Positions 8,368-16,661 of a stretch of 35,279 nucleotides of DNA are shown in pieces. The notes below the pieces were generated by a model, which was not told the origin of the DNA, did no database searches, and saw only the letters and a list, made by a program, of their open reading frames with translations. This stretch comes from Desulfobacterales bacterium (GTDB lineage Bacteria; Desulfobacterota; Desulfobacteria; Desulfobacterales; SpSt-501). Location of the stretch: assembly GCA_030834695.1 (NCBI GenBank), contig JAUQXK010000022.1, positions 1 through 35,279 on the forward strand, in the 5' to 3' direction. Positions within the stretch are counted from its first letter, which is position 1. Each line of letters begins with the position of its first letter. The translations under genes and the position numbers were made by a program.

Positions 8368-9281
8368 TGCGCGGAATATGCCTCCTGCGATCCCTTGCCG
8401 CCGCGCGATTTCGAGAGCTTGCCCTCCAGAAGCGACCGCAGGCGCCAAACCGCCCAATCCTGGCCCTGCAGCAGGAGAACGCGGCGCTGGGCCCCCGATT
8501 GGATTTCCACGCCGACGTCGACGAATCCGGCCAGCGCCTCGTCGGAAATACCCACGCGGGTGATCTGCCCGGAGACGTCCAGCAGCCGTTCCGGCTGAGG
8601 TATCAGCCCGCGGCGATCTTCCTCCGGCAGCGCGGCCAGCGCCGCAAAAAACCGTTCGGCGGGATAAATTCGATTTTGGAAGCTGACCAGATCCTCCAGG
8701 GACTGGCTGGTCATGTCGCTTCGGCGGGCCAGCAGGGCGACGCTGGCGGCGGGGACTCTGAACTGGCGCAGCACCTGGTTGTTCGGCTCCAGCAGATACA
8801 CCATGAGGCCGTCCGCCGTCTTTTCGAGATAGGCCCGCGTCCAACGCTTTTCACTGGTGAATCGCAGCAGGTCGAAGGGGGAAATCATTTCCGCGGCGAT
8901 TCCGGAGGGGATCTTCTGATAGAGCTCTCGAAAGTGCTCGGCGGAAAGCATGGCGCCCTGTCCGGGCGCCAGCGCCGAGACGACCTCGTTCAATGTCCCG
9001 GCATTGCGGGCCATGCGTTGATGCGCTTCGCGGTCGGAAGCGAGTTTGTCGACCGCCATGCGCGCGGCCTGGGTTTTGCGCCCCTTTTCCCAAATGGCAC
9101 CGGACTCGGGCCGGTCTTCGTTGACGGCAACCAGGTACGCGCCGACGATCCGCTCCGCCCAGTTCAACTTCATCTCGGATGCGATCAGGGCCAGCAGCAC
9201 CGGTGCCAGCATGAAAACCGGTGCGGCGAAAACCCTGACACTCCACGGCCGCAGGTTCTTGATGTCTGTCAGCTCTTGCAT
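8364..9281 (-). CDS. Membrane-anchored protein of unknown function, first gene of the PBP operon
   Basis: This is a 305-residue protein with a cytoplasmic N-terminus, one clear transmembrane segment (about 17-34, FAAPVFMLAPVLLALIAS) and a soluble, probably periplasmic remainder rich in Ala, Arg and Glu. I do not recognise the family. The stop codon overlaps the start of the PBP gene by four bases, implying translational coupling, so a role as accessory factor or regulator of that PBP is a reasonable inference. No strong ribosome binding site is seen before ATG 9281. The Lys/Ser/Gly-rich C-terminus looks unstructured. Confidence 0.72.
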   Translation of the reverse strand: MQELTDIKNLRPWSVRVFAAPVFMLAPVLLALIASEMKLNWAERIVGAYLVAVNEDRPESGAIWEKGRKTQAARMAVDKLASDREAHQRMARNAGTLNEVVSALAPGQGAMLSAEHFRELYQKIPSGIAAEMISPFDLLRFTSEKRWTRAYLEKTADGLMVYLLEPNNQVLRQFRVPAASVALLARRSDMTSQSLEDLVSFQNRIYPAERFFAALAALPEEDRRGLIPQPERLLDVSGQITRVGISDEALAGFVDVGVEIQSGAQRRVLLLQGQDWAVWRLRSLLEGKLSKSRGGKGSQEAYSAQ

Positions 9282-9508
9282 GGGGCCATGCTACCAGCAA
9301 ACGAGTCGCTCTGGCAAGATGCCGAAGCCGGATGCCTAATAATCCGGTATGGGGAATTGACGATCAAGCCGGGTGGCTGGGGATTGTGGAATCATGGGAT
9401 GCGGAGGGTATATTTCGTGGGGCAGGCAAGCGCATTCGATGGATTGAACGGCGGCTTATGGCGTCCACCGGCCGGATTCGATCGCATCCGACTGCGATTC
9501 ATTCAGGT

Positions 9509-9742
9509 TCAATCGGTTTCACCCAACTCGCCCTGCAGTTCTTCCCGAACGTCTTCACTCAGCGATTTAATGGCCGGAAAAAGCCCGGACAGGATGGATT
9601 TAACTTTGTCCACGCAGGAAACGGCCTGATTCAATTTATTGCCCTCGGTTTGGGTCAGTTGGACCCTGTCCCGGATGTCGTCGATATCATCGCGAAGGAC
9701 GTCACACTCGTTGATGACGTTCATGAACTCTTCAGCCTGCAT
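9509..9742 (-). CDS. Small acidic helical protein, unknown function
   Basis: This 77-residue protein is predicted to be almost wholly alpha-helical. It has heptad-like spacing in the segment DVLRDDIDDIRDRVQL, no membrane segment, and two cysteines (C13, C43). GGAGAGG lies four bases before the ATG, supporting translation. It stands alone between the envelope operon and murB and is transcribed divergently from murB. I cannot assign a family; it may be a small coiled-coil adaptor. Confidence 0.55.
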   Translation of the reverse strand: MQAEEFMNVINECDVLRDDIDDIRDRVQLTQTEGNKLNQAVSCVDKVKSILSGLFPAIKSLSEDVREELQGELGETD

Positions 9743-9925
9743 GCGGCCTCTCCATTTTTCGGTTTATGATGATATCGGCGAGGCCGCGCTGAAACTTTAG
9801 ACCGGCGGAAACGCGATGCGCCGCGCAGGGCGGCGAATTGCTTTTCCGCTATTTTTATGGTTTACAGCCACAGGCATGCGCCGCAACGATCGCGAGCAAC
9901 GCCAAATGCCTCCAATTGAACCCAA

Positions 9926-10882
9926 ATGACCCTAAGCCTCACCCGGAAAGACCTCGAAGACCTGGCAGCCCACCTATCAGCGGTCGCGCCGGGTGATGTC
10001 CGGATCGACAAACCGCTGGCTCCCTACACCTCCTATCGGATCGGCGGGCCGACCGCCGTCTGGGTGGCGCCCGGCTCCGAGGATGGCGTACGCGGCGTCC
10101 TGGAGGTGGTCCGAAACACCACGATCCCGCTTTTCGTCCTTGGCCGCGGCTCCAACCTGCTGATCTCGGACCGGGGCTGGCCCGGGGTCACGCTTTACAT
10201 CGGGGAGAATCTGAGCAGCCTGCAGTTTTCCGGGGCGCAGGCCGAGGTTGGGGCCGGCACCCTCTTGCTGGAGGTAATTCGGGCGGCCGCCGATCGCGGC
10301 CTGGGAGGAATGGAGCAGATGGCCGGCATTCCGGGCGGCGTCGGCGGGGCGCTGCGCATGAATGCGGGCGCCTTCGGCCGTGAAATCGAGTCGGTCACGG
10401 CAGCGGTGGCGGGATTCAGGGCCGACGGATCCCCGTGTCGGATCGCGCGGCAGGACATCGCCTTCGGCTACCGGTGCGCGCCGCAGTTGGGAGAGATGAT
10501 CATCACATCGGCCCGATTCCGTTTTCAGACCGAGCCCGCGACGATGCTCCGCGCTCGGGTCGATGAAATTCTGGCGCTGCGCAAGCGCAAGCAACCTCTC
10601 GAGCACCCTTCCTGCGGCAGCGTTTTCAAACGCCCTCCCGGTTACTATGCCGGGGCCCTCATCGAAGCATCCGGCTTGAAGGGCGAGCGGGTCGGAGGTG
10701 CGGAGGTGAGCCGCAAGCATGCCGGCTTCATCCTCAATGTCGGCGACGCAGCCGCAACGGACGTCTATCGCCTGATCCGTCGAATCGAGGAACGGGTGTT
10801 CGAGCGGTTCGGCATCCGGCTGGAACGTGAGGTACATCTGGTGGGTGATTTCAGCGAAGAGGGCTTCGATGATCGACCGTAG
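9926..10882 (+). CDS. murB: UDP-N-acetylenolpyruvoylglucosamine reductase
   Basis: MurB uses NADPH and FAD to reduce the enolpyruvyl group of UDP-GlcNAc-enolpyruvate to UDP-MurNAc, a committed cytoplasmic step of peptidoglycan synthesis. The 318 residues and compact C-terminal domain fit the type II (Gram-positive-like) class. FAD-binding motifs include SYRIGG (36-41), GRGSNLL (73-79) and GIPGGVGGALRMNAGAFG (134-151). The catalytic serine is S232 in CGSVFKRP, and a late conserved Glu lies in REVHLVG (E302). No clear ribosome binding site precedes ATG 9926. It is isolated from a mur cluster, but the nearby PBP operon makes this a loosely cell-wall-themed region. Confidence 0.95.
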   Translation: MTLSLTRKDLEDLAAHLSAVAPGDVRIDKPLAPYTSYRIGGPTAVWVAPGSEDGVRGVLEVVRNTTIPLFVLGRGSNLLISDRGWPGVTLYIGENLSSLQFSGAQAEVGAGTLLLEVIRAAADRGLGGMEQMAGIPGGVGGALRMNAGAFGREIESVTAAVAGFRADGSPCRIARQDIAFGYRCAPQLGEMIITSARFRFQTEPATMLRARVDEILALRKRKQPLEHPSCGSVFKRPPGYYAGALIEASGLKGERVGGAEVSRKHAGFILNVGDAAATDVYRLIRRIEERVFERFGIRLEREVHLVGDFSEEGFDDRP

Positions 10883-10971
10883 CCGACACCGTCCATTGGA
10901 TCGTGCACGAGCCGCCGGAAGGGGAACGCCGTTCCTTTGAAGACGTCTCCTAAAAATGGGCCGCCGCAATC

Positions 10972-12297
10972 ATGATGGATACAGAGTCACCCCACGATGC
11001 AGCGGCAGGTCCGGCTCCACCGGACTTTTGGCGTCTGACGCGGTTTTTCTTTCCGCTGGCGATTCAGGCGGCCTCCCAGTCGTTGTGCTACCCGCTGGTG
11101 GCCATGGTGGCCACCCGCGGCCCCGGCGGGCCGCTGGACTTGGCGGGCCTGGCTCAGTCCAACACCGTTCTGTTCTTCCTCGGCATGTTCGCCATCAGCC
11201 TGGTTCCGACCGGGATGGTCTTCGCGCGCACCCGCGAGGGCTACCGTCAGTTCTACCGAATGACGCTGGCCGCCGGCCTCTGCGCTTCGGCCGCTCAGGG
11301 GCTTCTTTGTCTCCCGGAGATCTCACACCTGCTCTTCGGCCGGCTGATCGGCCTTCCGCCATCGATTGAAGCCCCGGCCCAGATGACGCTGCTGGCCAGC
11401 ATCCCGCTGCAGCTGCTGTTCTTTTCGCGCATCCCGTATTTCGTCGTCATGTACCTGGGCCAGGCCACCGGGATCGCCAGCCTGGCTACCATCGGCCGGG
11501 TGGTGCTGACGGCCGTTCTTTCTCCTCTGTTTTGCTGGACGGGGCTGGTCGGACCGCTATGGGCCGTGGTGGCCTTGACGCTGCCCGTAGGAATCGAGGC
11601 GATTGTGTCCTGGGCGTTTGCGCGGCCCTTCTTGAAGAACCAACCCCGCGATCCTCGTAACGCGCCCCGGCTGAGAGAGCTTTTTCTGTTTACGGTGCCC
11701 CTGACCATCGGCGGTTATTTTCTGTCGCTGTCGACCATTCTCCTGGCGGGAATCGTCGCACGCGCCCCCGAGCCCGAGCGCATGCTTCCGATTTATTACC
11801 TGGCCCTCGGCCTGGCGAGCCCGGTGGCATTTGCCGGCACCCGGATGCAGACCATTGTGCTCGCTTTCCCCCCGGCCGATCGACACCGGCGGGAAACGCT
11901 GCGCTTCGCTGTCGTCGCCGGATTCCTGCTGGGACTTCTGCCGCTCGTGTTCATTCTGCCGGGTCCGGCGGAATTTTATTACATCCGGCTGCAAAACTTG
12001 AATGCATTGGACCTGGAATGGGTTCGCCAAACAGCGGCGGTCCTCGTGCTGCTGCCGCTGGCCGTGGCCTTGCGGGCCCAGAGCGAAGGCCTGGCGACCT
12101 GGCGCAAAAAACCCTTGATCGTGCTCTCCGGGCATGCCATGTTTTTACTGGCCGCCTCGGTGACCGGCATCATGGCCTTGAGCGCCGGCATACCCGGATG
12201 CCTCATCGGAGCCGCCAGCCTGCCGATCGGCAGCCTGGCGTCATCGGCGACGATGCGCCTGGCATTGAAGAAGAAAGTCAGTCCTCTTCCCATTTGA
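10972..12297 (+). CDS. Polytopic membrane protein, MATE/MOP-superfamily-like (possibly ANKH-type)
   Basis: This 441-residue protein has about 11-12 hydrophobic helices and short loops, with a soluble N-terminal stretch of about 15 residues. The overall pattern (opening FWRLTRFFFPLAIQAASQS, repeated bundles of paired helices) suggests the MOP flippase/MATE superfamily. It also resembles ANKH-like bacterial proteins, but I cannot separate these by eye. A substrate cannot be given; export of a small organic ion or lipid-linked sugar is possible. The start is one of two adjacent ATG codons (10972 and 10975) with no strong ribosome binding site. Its 3' end overlaps the convergent ferredoxin gene by 20 bases. 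Confidence 0.68.
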   Translation: MMDTESPHDAAAGPAPPDFWRLTRFFFPLAIQAASQSLCYPLVAMVATRGPGGPLDLAGLAQSNTVLFFLGMFAISLVPTGMVFARTREGYRQFYRMTLAAGLCASAAQGLLCLPEISHLLFGRLIGLPPSIEAPAQMTLLASIPLQLLFFSRIPYFVVMYLGQATGIASLATIGRVVLTAVLSPLFCWTGLVGPLWAVVALTLPVGIEAIVSWAFARPFLKNQPRDPRNAPRLRELFLFTVPLTIGGYFLSLSTILLAGIVARAPEPERMLPIYYLALGLASPVAFAGTRMQTIVLAFPPADRHRRETLRFAVVAGFLLGLLPLVFILPGPAEFYYIRLQNLNALDLEWVRQTAAVLVLLPLAVALRAQSEGLATWRKKPLIVLSGHAMFLLAASVTGIMALSAGIPGCLIGAASLPIGSLASSATMRLALKKKVSPLPI

Positions 12298-12475
12298 TGC
12301 ATTCCACCGGACAGGAGCTCATCGCCTCTTCGATGCAATCCTCCGGCCCGCCCTCTTCCTTGGTCACTTCGGCTTTCTCCGAAGCGTCGTTGAAAGCGAA
12401 AACATCCGGGCACAACTCGACGCACGTCTGGCAGCCCACGCACTCTTCCGAATCGATCACCACACGCTTTGCCAT
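12278..12475 (-). CDS. Ferredoxin, single [4Fe-4S] cluster, Desulfovibrio type
   Basis: This is a 65-residue acidic electron carrier of the cytoplasm. The cluster motif is C12-x2-C15-x2-C18-x3-C22-P with a second set C47, C55-P and C59. In the D. gigas/D. africanus class the first three cysteines and the last CP cysteine (here C55) bind the cluster, and the two remaining cysteines (here C22 and C47) can form a disulfide or exchange into a cluster. C59 is an extra cysteine. AGGAGGG lies seven bases before the ATG. It is probably monocistronic. Its redox partners cannot be told from the neighbours. Confidence 0.93.
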   Translation of the reverse strand: MAKRVVIDSEECVGCQTCVELCPDVFAFNDASEKAEVTKEEGGPEDCIEEAMSSCPVECIKWEED

Positions 12476-12687
12476 ATCCGACCCTCCTGTCTGCCGATGG
12501 GGCCGGCTGGACCGGACCCGATCGACTAGTTGTCACCGCAACGTTTCGTTGCTTCCAGCCGGGCAAATATATGAATGATGGGCATCTGAGCCTGTTGTCT
12601 ATCCGTCGTTGATCTGTTAGGGTGTCGGACGTTCAGGCGCAGACGCAAGGCTTCTCATACTTGGATTTTTAGATTAAGGAAACGATC

Positions 12688-13065
12688 ATGGCCGAAAGAC
12701 CCCCGACCGAAGGCGCAGAGCAAGGAATCGACTTCAGCATCGATCGCTCCAATTTGTTCCTGGAAGAAACGTTCACGGACCTGAAGTCCGGAACGGTGAA
12801 ACGGTTCACACCCATTCTGCCGGACGGCTCCGTGGACAAGGGCCGCAAACCCCTCTTCCTGGGACAAACCAGCATCTACACGCCCCATGGGCCGTTGCCG
12901 ATCCAAAATGTCATACCGGCCAAGGAACTCGCTCAGGCGCTCAAACGCTTCCCCGAGGCCATGCACCAGGCGATGGAGCAGCTGATGGAAGAAGCCGATA
13001 AAATGAGGCAGGAAAAAACCTCCCCCCTCATCCAGACGCCCGAATCTCGAATCATCGTGCCGTAA
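12688..13065 (+). CDS. Conserved-looking cytoplasmic protein, unknown function
   Basis: This is a 125-residue soluble protein. The first part (about 15-80) looks like a small beta-rich domain (IDRSNLFLEETFTDLKSGTV, then GQTSIYTPHGPLPIQN). A Met/Glu-rich amphipathic helix follows (about 84-112). There is no membrane segment or metal motif. The ATG has AAGGAAA upstream at normal spacing. It is monocistronic, lying between the ferredoxin and ferritin genes, which does not settle its role. I do not recognise the family. Confidence 0.65.
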   Translation: MAERPPTEGAEQGIDFSIDRSNLFLEETFTDLKSGTVKRFTPILPDGSVDKGRKPLFLGQTSIYTPHGPLPIQNVIPAKELAQALKRFPEAMHQAMEQLMEEADKMRQEKTSPLIQTPESRIIVP

Positions 13066-13138
13066 CGCCGATGCGGCAGGTGATGCCATCCATCCGACTC
13101 AACAGGTGCCAGCATGCCGCCGATGACGTCCCCGCCGC

Positions 13139-13675
13139 CTAGGCGTTGCCGGCAGGGACGACCGGATTGAGAGGGCTTCCCGGCGGATAGGCCCGCGCAG
13201 CGAGTTCCCGGTCAAGCATTAAAAGCCCGGATTTGTCGCTGCCCACCATCTCCAATTGCTCCGCGATCTTGCCCGCGTTGGCTTCTTCCTCGACCTGCTC
13301 GTCGGCGAACCAGGCCAACAAGGGCTCGGTGGCGTATTCTTTCTCCTGGCGCACGATGGTGGTCAGATCATTGATGGTGCCCGAGATGAACTGCTCATGT
13401 TTGTAGGCGTCTTGAAAGGCATCGAGCGGCGATTTCCAGGTGGTTTTGAGCTGTTTGAGGTCCTTGAGAACGACTTTTCCGCCGCGGTCGATCAGGTGGT
13501 TGAAAAACTTCATGGCATGGGTCAGTTCCTCATGGGCCTGTACCCGCATCCAGTGGCCCATGCCGTCTAAAGATTTGGAATGGAAATAGGCCGACATCGA
13601 CAGATAGATGTAGTAGGATTCCAACTCGTTCTTGATCTGTGCGTTGATGGCATCGTTCACCTTCTTACCGATCAT
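13139..13675 (-). CDS. ftn: Ferritin (bacterial, non-haem)
   Basis: This 178-residue four-helix-bundle ferritin forms 24-mer cages that oxidise and store iron in the cytoplasm. All ferroxidase residues line up with E. coli FtnA numbering: E17, E50, H53, E94, Q127 and E130, with Y24 present. The opening IGKKVNDAINAQIKNELES is typical. AAGGAGA lies about eight bases before ATG. The C-terminus is about ten residues longer than usual and Pro-rich. The gene is monocistronic; I could not identify a convincing Fur box upstream. Confidence 0.95.
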   Translation of the reverse strand: MIGKKVNDAINAQIKNELESYYIYLSMSAYFHSKSLDGMGHWMRVQAHEELTHAMKFFNHLIDRGGKVVLKDLKQLKTTWKSPLDAFQDAYKHEQFISGTINDLTTIVRQEKEYATEPLLAWFADEQVEEEANAGKIAEQLEMVGSDKSGLLMLDRELAARAYPPGSPLNPVVPAGNA

Positions 13676-13971
13676 CGTTTCGTCTCCTTGGGTGAATTTT
13701 GATGGCTTCGGATTGGACGCATCCGCTTCTTTCGGGTCAGTTATTCGGTGTCGAAAGTTAGCATTGCCGCCCGGCTTGTCAAATCGGGGAACCCCTTGAC
13801 TTGAACGGAGTATGTCGATTATGACTCCGGCGAGTGCATCTTCAGCCGAGGTCCGGCGCGCGGATGCGTGGCTTAACCGACATTAGACCTGAGTTTTAGT
13901 GCCGGAGCCATAACGTACGGGAATCCTCTTCCCTGTGGGCGCCGCCCCCGCGGGCGGGCGAATGATGGACC

Positions 13972-14898
13972 ATGACCGAGCAGCTGAGCCTGTTTCAAAC
14001 CCCTGATGGCCGAGCCATCGAAGGCCTTGCCGCTGCCGGGCCGATGCCCGGCGAATCGGATGTCGGCGCCGTAGACGAGCTTTTTCGCATCAACCATCGC
14101 TGGCGCAGCCGTTGCAGTTTCCTCGAACTGCTCGAATTCATTTCGCGGCTGACGACCTATTCGCCGCTCAACGCATTTCTCATCCATCTCCAAGATCCTG
14201 CCGCCACGCGCGTGGCCACGGCCAGAATGTGGGCGCGGAAATACCAGCGGCGGCTGCTGCCCGGAGCACGCCCGATCGTTATTCTGGCCCCCATGTCGCC
14301 GGTGTTGTTTGTGTTCGACATCCGCGATACGGAAGGCCCTCCGCTGGACCCGAAGGTCCTTCCGGCGGCAGGCCCCGGCGGACGTCCGGTCCGCCTTCTG
14401 GAAACCACGCTGCACAACTGCGGCATCCAGCGCATAGCGGTGCGCGACGCCACCGGGCTTGACCCTTCCGCCGAGCGCGCCATCCGGCTGACGCCGGCGT
14501 TGCGGAAAAAACATGCGGATCTGGGTCTGGAGCCGAACACGCGCTACCTGGTCCTATTGGACGCCGGGCTGAGCCCCGATCCGAAATTCGCGACCCTGAG
14601 CCTGGAGCTCGGCCGGATTTTCTGTGGCCATCTGGGCATCGACAGCGACGCGTGGTGGCCCGACCGCAAGGACCTCGATTTCGAACGAATCGAAATCGAA
14701 GCCGCCGCCGTCGCCCATCTGGTCTGCCGCCGCAGAGGGCTATCGGCGACTCCCGTGAACGTCCTGGCGGCCTGCATCGAAAAGGATCAGGCGCTGCCTC
14801 CCTTCAGCCTGAATGCCATTTTTCAGGCTGCCCACCATATCGAAGCCATGAGCCGTCGCGCCTGGAAGAAACCCCGCAAGCAGGGCCGCTCCGGGTGA
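13972..14898 (+). CDS. ArdC N-terminal/ImmA-IrrE-like protein with degenerate metalloprotease motif
   Basis: This is a 308-residue soluble protein. Residues about 40-125 resemble the ssDNA-binding N-terminal domain of ArdC antirestriction proteins (SPLNAFLIHLQ, VATARMWARKY, ARPIVILAPMSPVLFVFDI). Residues about 190-255 match the ImmA/IrrE-type zinc peptidase helix pair. The usual HExxH is replaced by L211-E212-L-G-R215, so both zinc histidines are missing, while the following IFCGHLG and the later helix EIEAAAVAHLVCRR are kept. The protein is therefore probably not a protease and may act by binding only. It heads a tight run with the next two genes (gaps of 13 and -4 bases). No mobile-element genes lie nearby, although ArdC proteins are often plasmid-borne. 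Residues 1-35 look disordered. Confidence 0.7.
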   Translation: MTEQLSLFQTPDGRAIEGLAAAGPMPGESDVGAVDELFRINHRWRSRCSFLELLEFISRLTTYSPLNAFLIHLQDPAATRVATARMWARKYQRRLLPGARPIVILAPMSPVLFVFDIRDTEGPPLDPKVLPAAGPGGRPVRLLETTLHNCGIQRIAVRDATGLDPSAERAIRLTPALRKKHADLGLEPNTRYLVLLDAGLSPDPKFATLSLELGRIFCGHLGIDSDAWWPDRKDLDFERIEIEAAAVAHLVCRRRGLSATPVNVLAACIEKDQALPPFSLNAIFQAAHHIEAMSRRAWKKPRKQGRSG

Positions 14899-14911
14899 AG
14901 ATCGAGACCGC

Positions 14912-15388
14912 ATGTCGACCAAACCCGCCGAAATCGTGATCCGCCGCGAAGACGCCGTTTTTCGGCTCGACCGCCGCGGCCGCTGGTGCAACGAGTTCGG
15001 CGTCTTTCGCAACCACCGGATCAGCGAGTATTTCCATTCGGCGATCCGCCGCGACGCGGGGGGCTATTTCGTCTGCCAGGAACGCGAGAGCCTGACCGAG
15101 AAGGTCTATTTCCCTTACGAGGACACGGCCCTGTTCGTAATGGACCTCACCCTCGGGCCGGCGATCACCCTCCGTCTCAATACCCGGCGCCAGACCGAAC
15201 TGGACCCCGCGCAGCTCTTCGTCGCCGGCGACAGCCTCTATCTGATGGCCGGCGACGAACGCATTAAGTTCACCGAGCGGGCCCTCATGAAGCTGGCCGA
15301 GGTGATGGATTTCACCAGCGAGGGCTATTTCATTCGGATGGGCGGCCGTCTCTATCGGATTCGCGAAAACAGCGGCGGAGAAACATGA
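14912..15388 (+). CDS. Conserved-looking soluble protein, unknown function
   Basis: This is a 158-residue, mostly beta protein without membrane segments or signal peptide. Aromatic-rich strands (WCNEFGVFRN, GGYFVCQE, KVYFPYEDTALFVMDL) give a pattern loosely like DUF1285-type proteins, but that is only a suggestion. It lies 13 bases after the ArdC-like gene, and its stop overlaps the RluA-type gene start (ATGA), so the three are likely cotranscribed. A link to RNA modification is inference from position only. Confidence 0.62.
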   Translation: MSTKPAEIVIRREDAVFRLDRRGRWCNEFGVFRNHRISEYFHSAIRRDAGGYFVCQERESLTEKVYFPYEDTALFVMDLTLGPAITLRLNTRRQTELDPAQLFVAGDSLYLMAGDERIKFTERALMKLAEVMDFTSEGYFIRMGGRLYRIRENSGGET

Positions 15389-16206
15389 CCCGTGTGCCCG
15401 TTCACGTCCGGGTGGATCCGGGGGAGTCCCGCACGGCGTGTGCGATTTTGGCGCAGGCGGCCGGACTTTCGAAGCTTCGGGTCAAGGATGCGATGCAGAA
15501 GGGGGCGGTCTGGTGGAAACGCGCCGGGGCCGGCGAACAGCGCCTGCGCCGTGCACAAACCACACCGCCGGCCGGCAGCATCCTCGCGCTCTACTACGAT
15601 GCCGAACTGCTGGCGCGCGTTGCCCCGCTGGCCGAACGCGTGTACGACCAAGCCCGCTTTAGCATCTGGTTCAAACCCGCCGGTCTGCTGACCCAGGGCA
15701 CCCGCTTCGGTGACCACTGTTCGCTGCTGCGCCAGGCCGAAGTTTTCCTGCGGCCCCGGCGGGGAGCCTTTCTGGTTCACCGGCTGGACCGTGAAGCCGC
15801 CGGCCTGACGATCATCGCCCACGACCACGCGGCAGCCGGTGCCCTTTCGCGGCTTTTCGCCGAGCGTCGGGTCGTCAAGCGCTATCGCGTCGAGGTCCGG
15901 GGGCGGGTCGATCCGGGCGCGGGAAGGATCGACCTGCCGCTGGACGGCAAACCGGCGGTGACGGAATACACGCGGTTGCACCATGACCCGGCAACGGGCA
16001 TCTCGGAGGTCGGTGTGGTGATGCAGACGGGCCGCAAGCACCAGATCCGAAGGCATTTCGCACTCGCCGGATTCCCGGTGATGGGGGATCCGGCATACGG
16101 CCGGAACAACCGGAATGCCGCGGGCTTGAAGCTGACGGCCTGGGGCCTGGAGTTTAGCTGCCCCTTTACCGGACAGCCCATGAAATTTGAACTGCCGGTC
16201 GGTTGA
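15385..16206 (+). CDS. RluA-family RNA pseudouridine synthase
   Basis: This 273-residue cytoplasmic enzyme isomerises uridine to pseudouridine in rRNA or tRNA. The catalytic motif HRLDREAAGL gives the essential D135. The later family motifs are present: KRYRVEVRG, TGRKHQIRRHFA and GFPVMGDPAYG. The N-terminal about 85 residues are a short, S4-like region that is not clearly a full S4 domain. RluA, RluC, RluD and TruC cannot be told apart here, so no symbol is given. It is translationally coupled to the gene before it by a four-base overlap. Confidence 0.9.
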   Translation: MTRVPVHVRVDPGESRTACAILAQAAGLSKLRVKDAMQKGAVWWKRAGAGEQRLRRAQTTPPAGSILALYYDAELLARVAPLAERVYDQARFSIWFKPAGLLTQGTRFGDHCSLLRQAEVFLRPRRGAFLVHRLDREAAGLTIIAHDHAAAGALSRLFAERRVVKRYRVEVRGRVDPGAGRIDLPLDGKPAVTEYTRLHHDPATGISEVGVVMQTGRKHQIRRHFALAGFPVMGDPAYGRNNRNAAGLKLTAWGLEFSCPFTGQPMKFELPVG

Positions 16207-16339
16207 GTTTTCCGGAAACCCGATCCATATTGCCGCTGTAATCTGTAATATAGATAGATGGACCCTGTGCCGACATCGTGCCCGGCGACCTGCCGGAGCA
16301 ATCAGTCGGATGGGACCGAACTCGAAAGGAGAGGCGATT

Positions 16340-16657
16340 ATGTTCAAAGTCAGTGTCATGTACCCGAATCAGGAGGGCGCCCGGTTTGACCTGAGTTACT
16401 ACTGCACGAAGCACATGGACCTGGTCCGGAAGCACATGCAGCCGTTCGGTCTGGTGCGTACGGAGGTCCTCAAAGGCATTGCCGGAACCGCCGGTCAGCC
16501 CGCACCGTACATCTGCATCGGCAACCTGTATTTTGAAACCGTCGACGGGTATGAAAAGGGGATTGCGGCTTCCGCGGGTGCGCTGCGCGCCGACATCCCT
16601 AATTTCACCGACGTGACACCCGTCCGGCAGATCAGCGAAATCCTGGCGGCGGCTTAG
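16340..16657 (+). CDS. EthD-family small protein (dimeric ferredoxin-like fold)
   Basis: This is a 105-residue protein with the EthD pattern: an opening strand VSVMYPNQEGARFDLSYY, the segment CTKHMDLVRKHM, and a closing strand and helix near NFTDVTPVRQISEIL. EthD-like proteins form alpha/beta-barrel dimers; some assist ether degradation and many have no known role. ATG 16340 is chosen because AAAGGAGAGG lies just upstream; a longer in-frame opening from 16187 would overlap the RluA gene. The EamA transporter begins four bases after its stop, so the pair is probably cotranscribed. Confidence 0.82.
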   Translation: MFKVSVMYPNQEGARFDLSYYCTKHMDLVRKHMQPFGLVRTEVLKGIAGTAGQPAPYICIGNLYFETVDGYEKGIAASAGALRADIPNFTDVTPVRQISEILAAA

Positions 16658-16661
16658 GGAG

